Positions 5,341 to 5,627 of a DNA stretch of 5,627 bases are shown one piece after another. The DNA lies in contig JAHRVJ010000061.1 of the NCBI GenBank assembly GCA_019090765.1, forward strand, positions 1-5,627, given 5' to 3'. This DNA comes from Ilumatobacteraceae bacterium. GTDB lineage: Bacteria > Actinomycetota > Acidimicrobiia > Acidimicrobiales > Ilumatobacteraceae. Within the stretch, counting starts at the first letter, position 1, and every line of letters starts with the position of its first letter. Made by a program: the position numbers and the translations under genes. A model generated the notes under the pieces. The model did not search any database and was not told the DNA's origin. It saw nothing but the letters and a program-made list of their open reading frames with translations.

Positions 5341-5627
5341 ATGAAGTTCTCTCTGTGGCCTAACTCAAGTCGACCGACCGCTGAGATTCTCGACCTGGCC
5401 CGGATGGCCGACGCCGACGGCTGGCATGGCATGTGGTACGCCGACCACTACATGCCCAACACGGGCAGCGAAGATGTTCAAGACGGCGATGTGCATGAGT
5501 GCTGGGCACTCTTACCGGCGATCGCCGCGGTCACCGAACGGATCCGTGTTGGCTCTCTCGTCGCGCCGACTTCGGTGCACCACCCCGCTGTACTGGCCAA
5601 CCGCGCCGCGAGCATTGATCACATCTC
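5341..5627 (+). CDS. Luciferase-like (LLM class) oxidoreductase, probably F420-dependent, N-terminal part
   Basis: The first 95 codons of a plus-strand gene that runs off the right edge. The translation begins MKFSLWPNSSRPTAEILDLA and has the family pattern: a first strand, then an A-x-x-A-D-x-x-G-W helix (20-28), MWYADHYMP (31-39), an E-CWALLPAIAAVTERIRVGSLV stretch (53-73) and HHPAVLANRAASIDH (80-94). These are the first strands and helices of the bacterial luciferase-type TIM barrel. The WxADHYMP motif and the general look suggest the actinobacterial F420-using branch rather than FMN-dependent monooxygenases, but cofactor and substrate cannot be fixed from a third of the protein. It is transcribed away from the methyltransferase over a 49-nt gap. 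The ATG at 5341 gives the standard N-terminus and is the only sensible start. Confidence 0.88.
   Translation, partial: MKFSLWPNSSRPTAEILDLARMADADGWHGMWYADHYMPNTGSEDVQDGDVHECWALLPAIAAVTERIRVGSLVAPTSVHHPAVLANRAASIDHI

Overview
The window looks like a chromosomal segment from a moderately GC-rich actinobacterium. Acidimicrobiia is my best guess, but that is an inference. It rests on the actinobacterial form of RapZ (Arg for Lys in the P-loop), several GTG starts, promoter/start geometries that suggest leaderless mRNAs, and the likely F420-type luciferase-like oxidoreductase at the right edge. No rRNA, tRNA, CRISPR array, insertion sequence or phage gene is visible.

Layout, right to left, because nearly everything is on the minus strand. 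A SAM-dependent methyltransferase (4542-5291) is followed by rapZ (3660-4505) and then by the central glycolytic block gapA (2520-3530), pgk (1383-2507) and tpiA (613-1386). Gaps are 36 nt (methyltransferase-rapZ), 129 nt (rapZ-gapA), 12 nt (gapA-pgk) and a 4-nt ATGA overlap (pgk-tpiA). The last three genes are therefore almost certainly one translationally coupled operon. It may be fed by read-through from the methyltransferase/rapZ pair and by its own promoter in the 129-nt gap. A long inverted repeat begins at the tpiA stop codon and closes the operon. Left of it, after a 179-nt intergenic region with a good promoter and an overlapping operator-like dyad, begins an ABC-transporter substrate-binding lipoprotein of the peptide/nickel type, which runs off the left edge. 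On the plus strand, divergent from the methyltransferase across only 49 nt, a luciferase-like (LLM) oxidoreductase starts and runs off the right edge.

The three enzymes GapA, Pgk and TpiA catalyse consecutive reactions of lower glycolysis/gluconeogenesis: TpiA interconverts the triose phosphates, GapA makes 1,3-bisphosphoglycerate and Pgk makes ATP and 3-phosphoglycerate. RapZ is a nucleotide-binding protein that is often found upstream of this block in Gram-positive bacteria, usually with yvcK and whiA between; both are absent here.

Nothing here is clearly a new system. The points most worth a second look are the palindrome at the tpiA stop, the operator-like dyads upstream of the transporter gene and gapA, the compact divergent and probably leaderless promoter pair, the missing yvcK/whiA, and a compacted N-terminal domain in Pgk.
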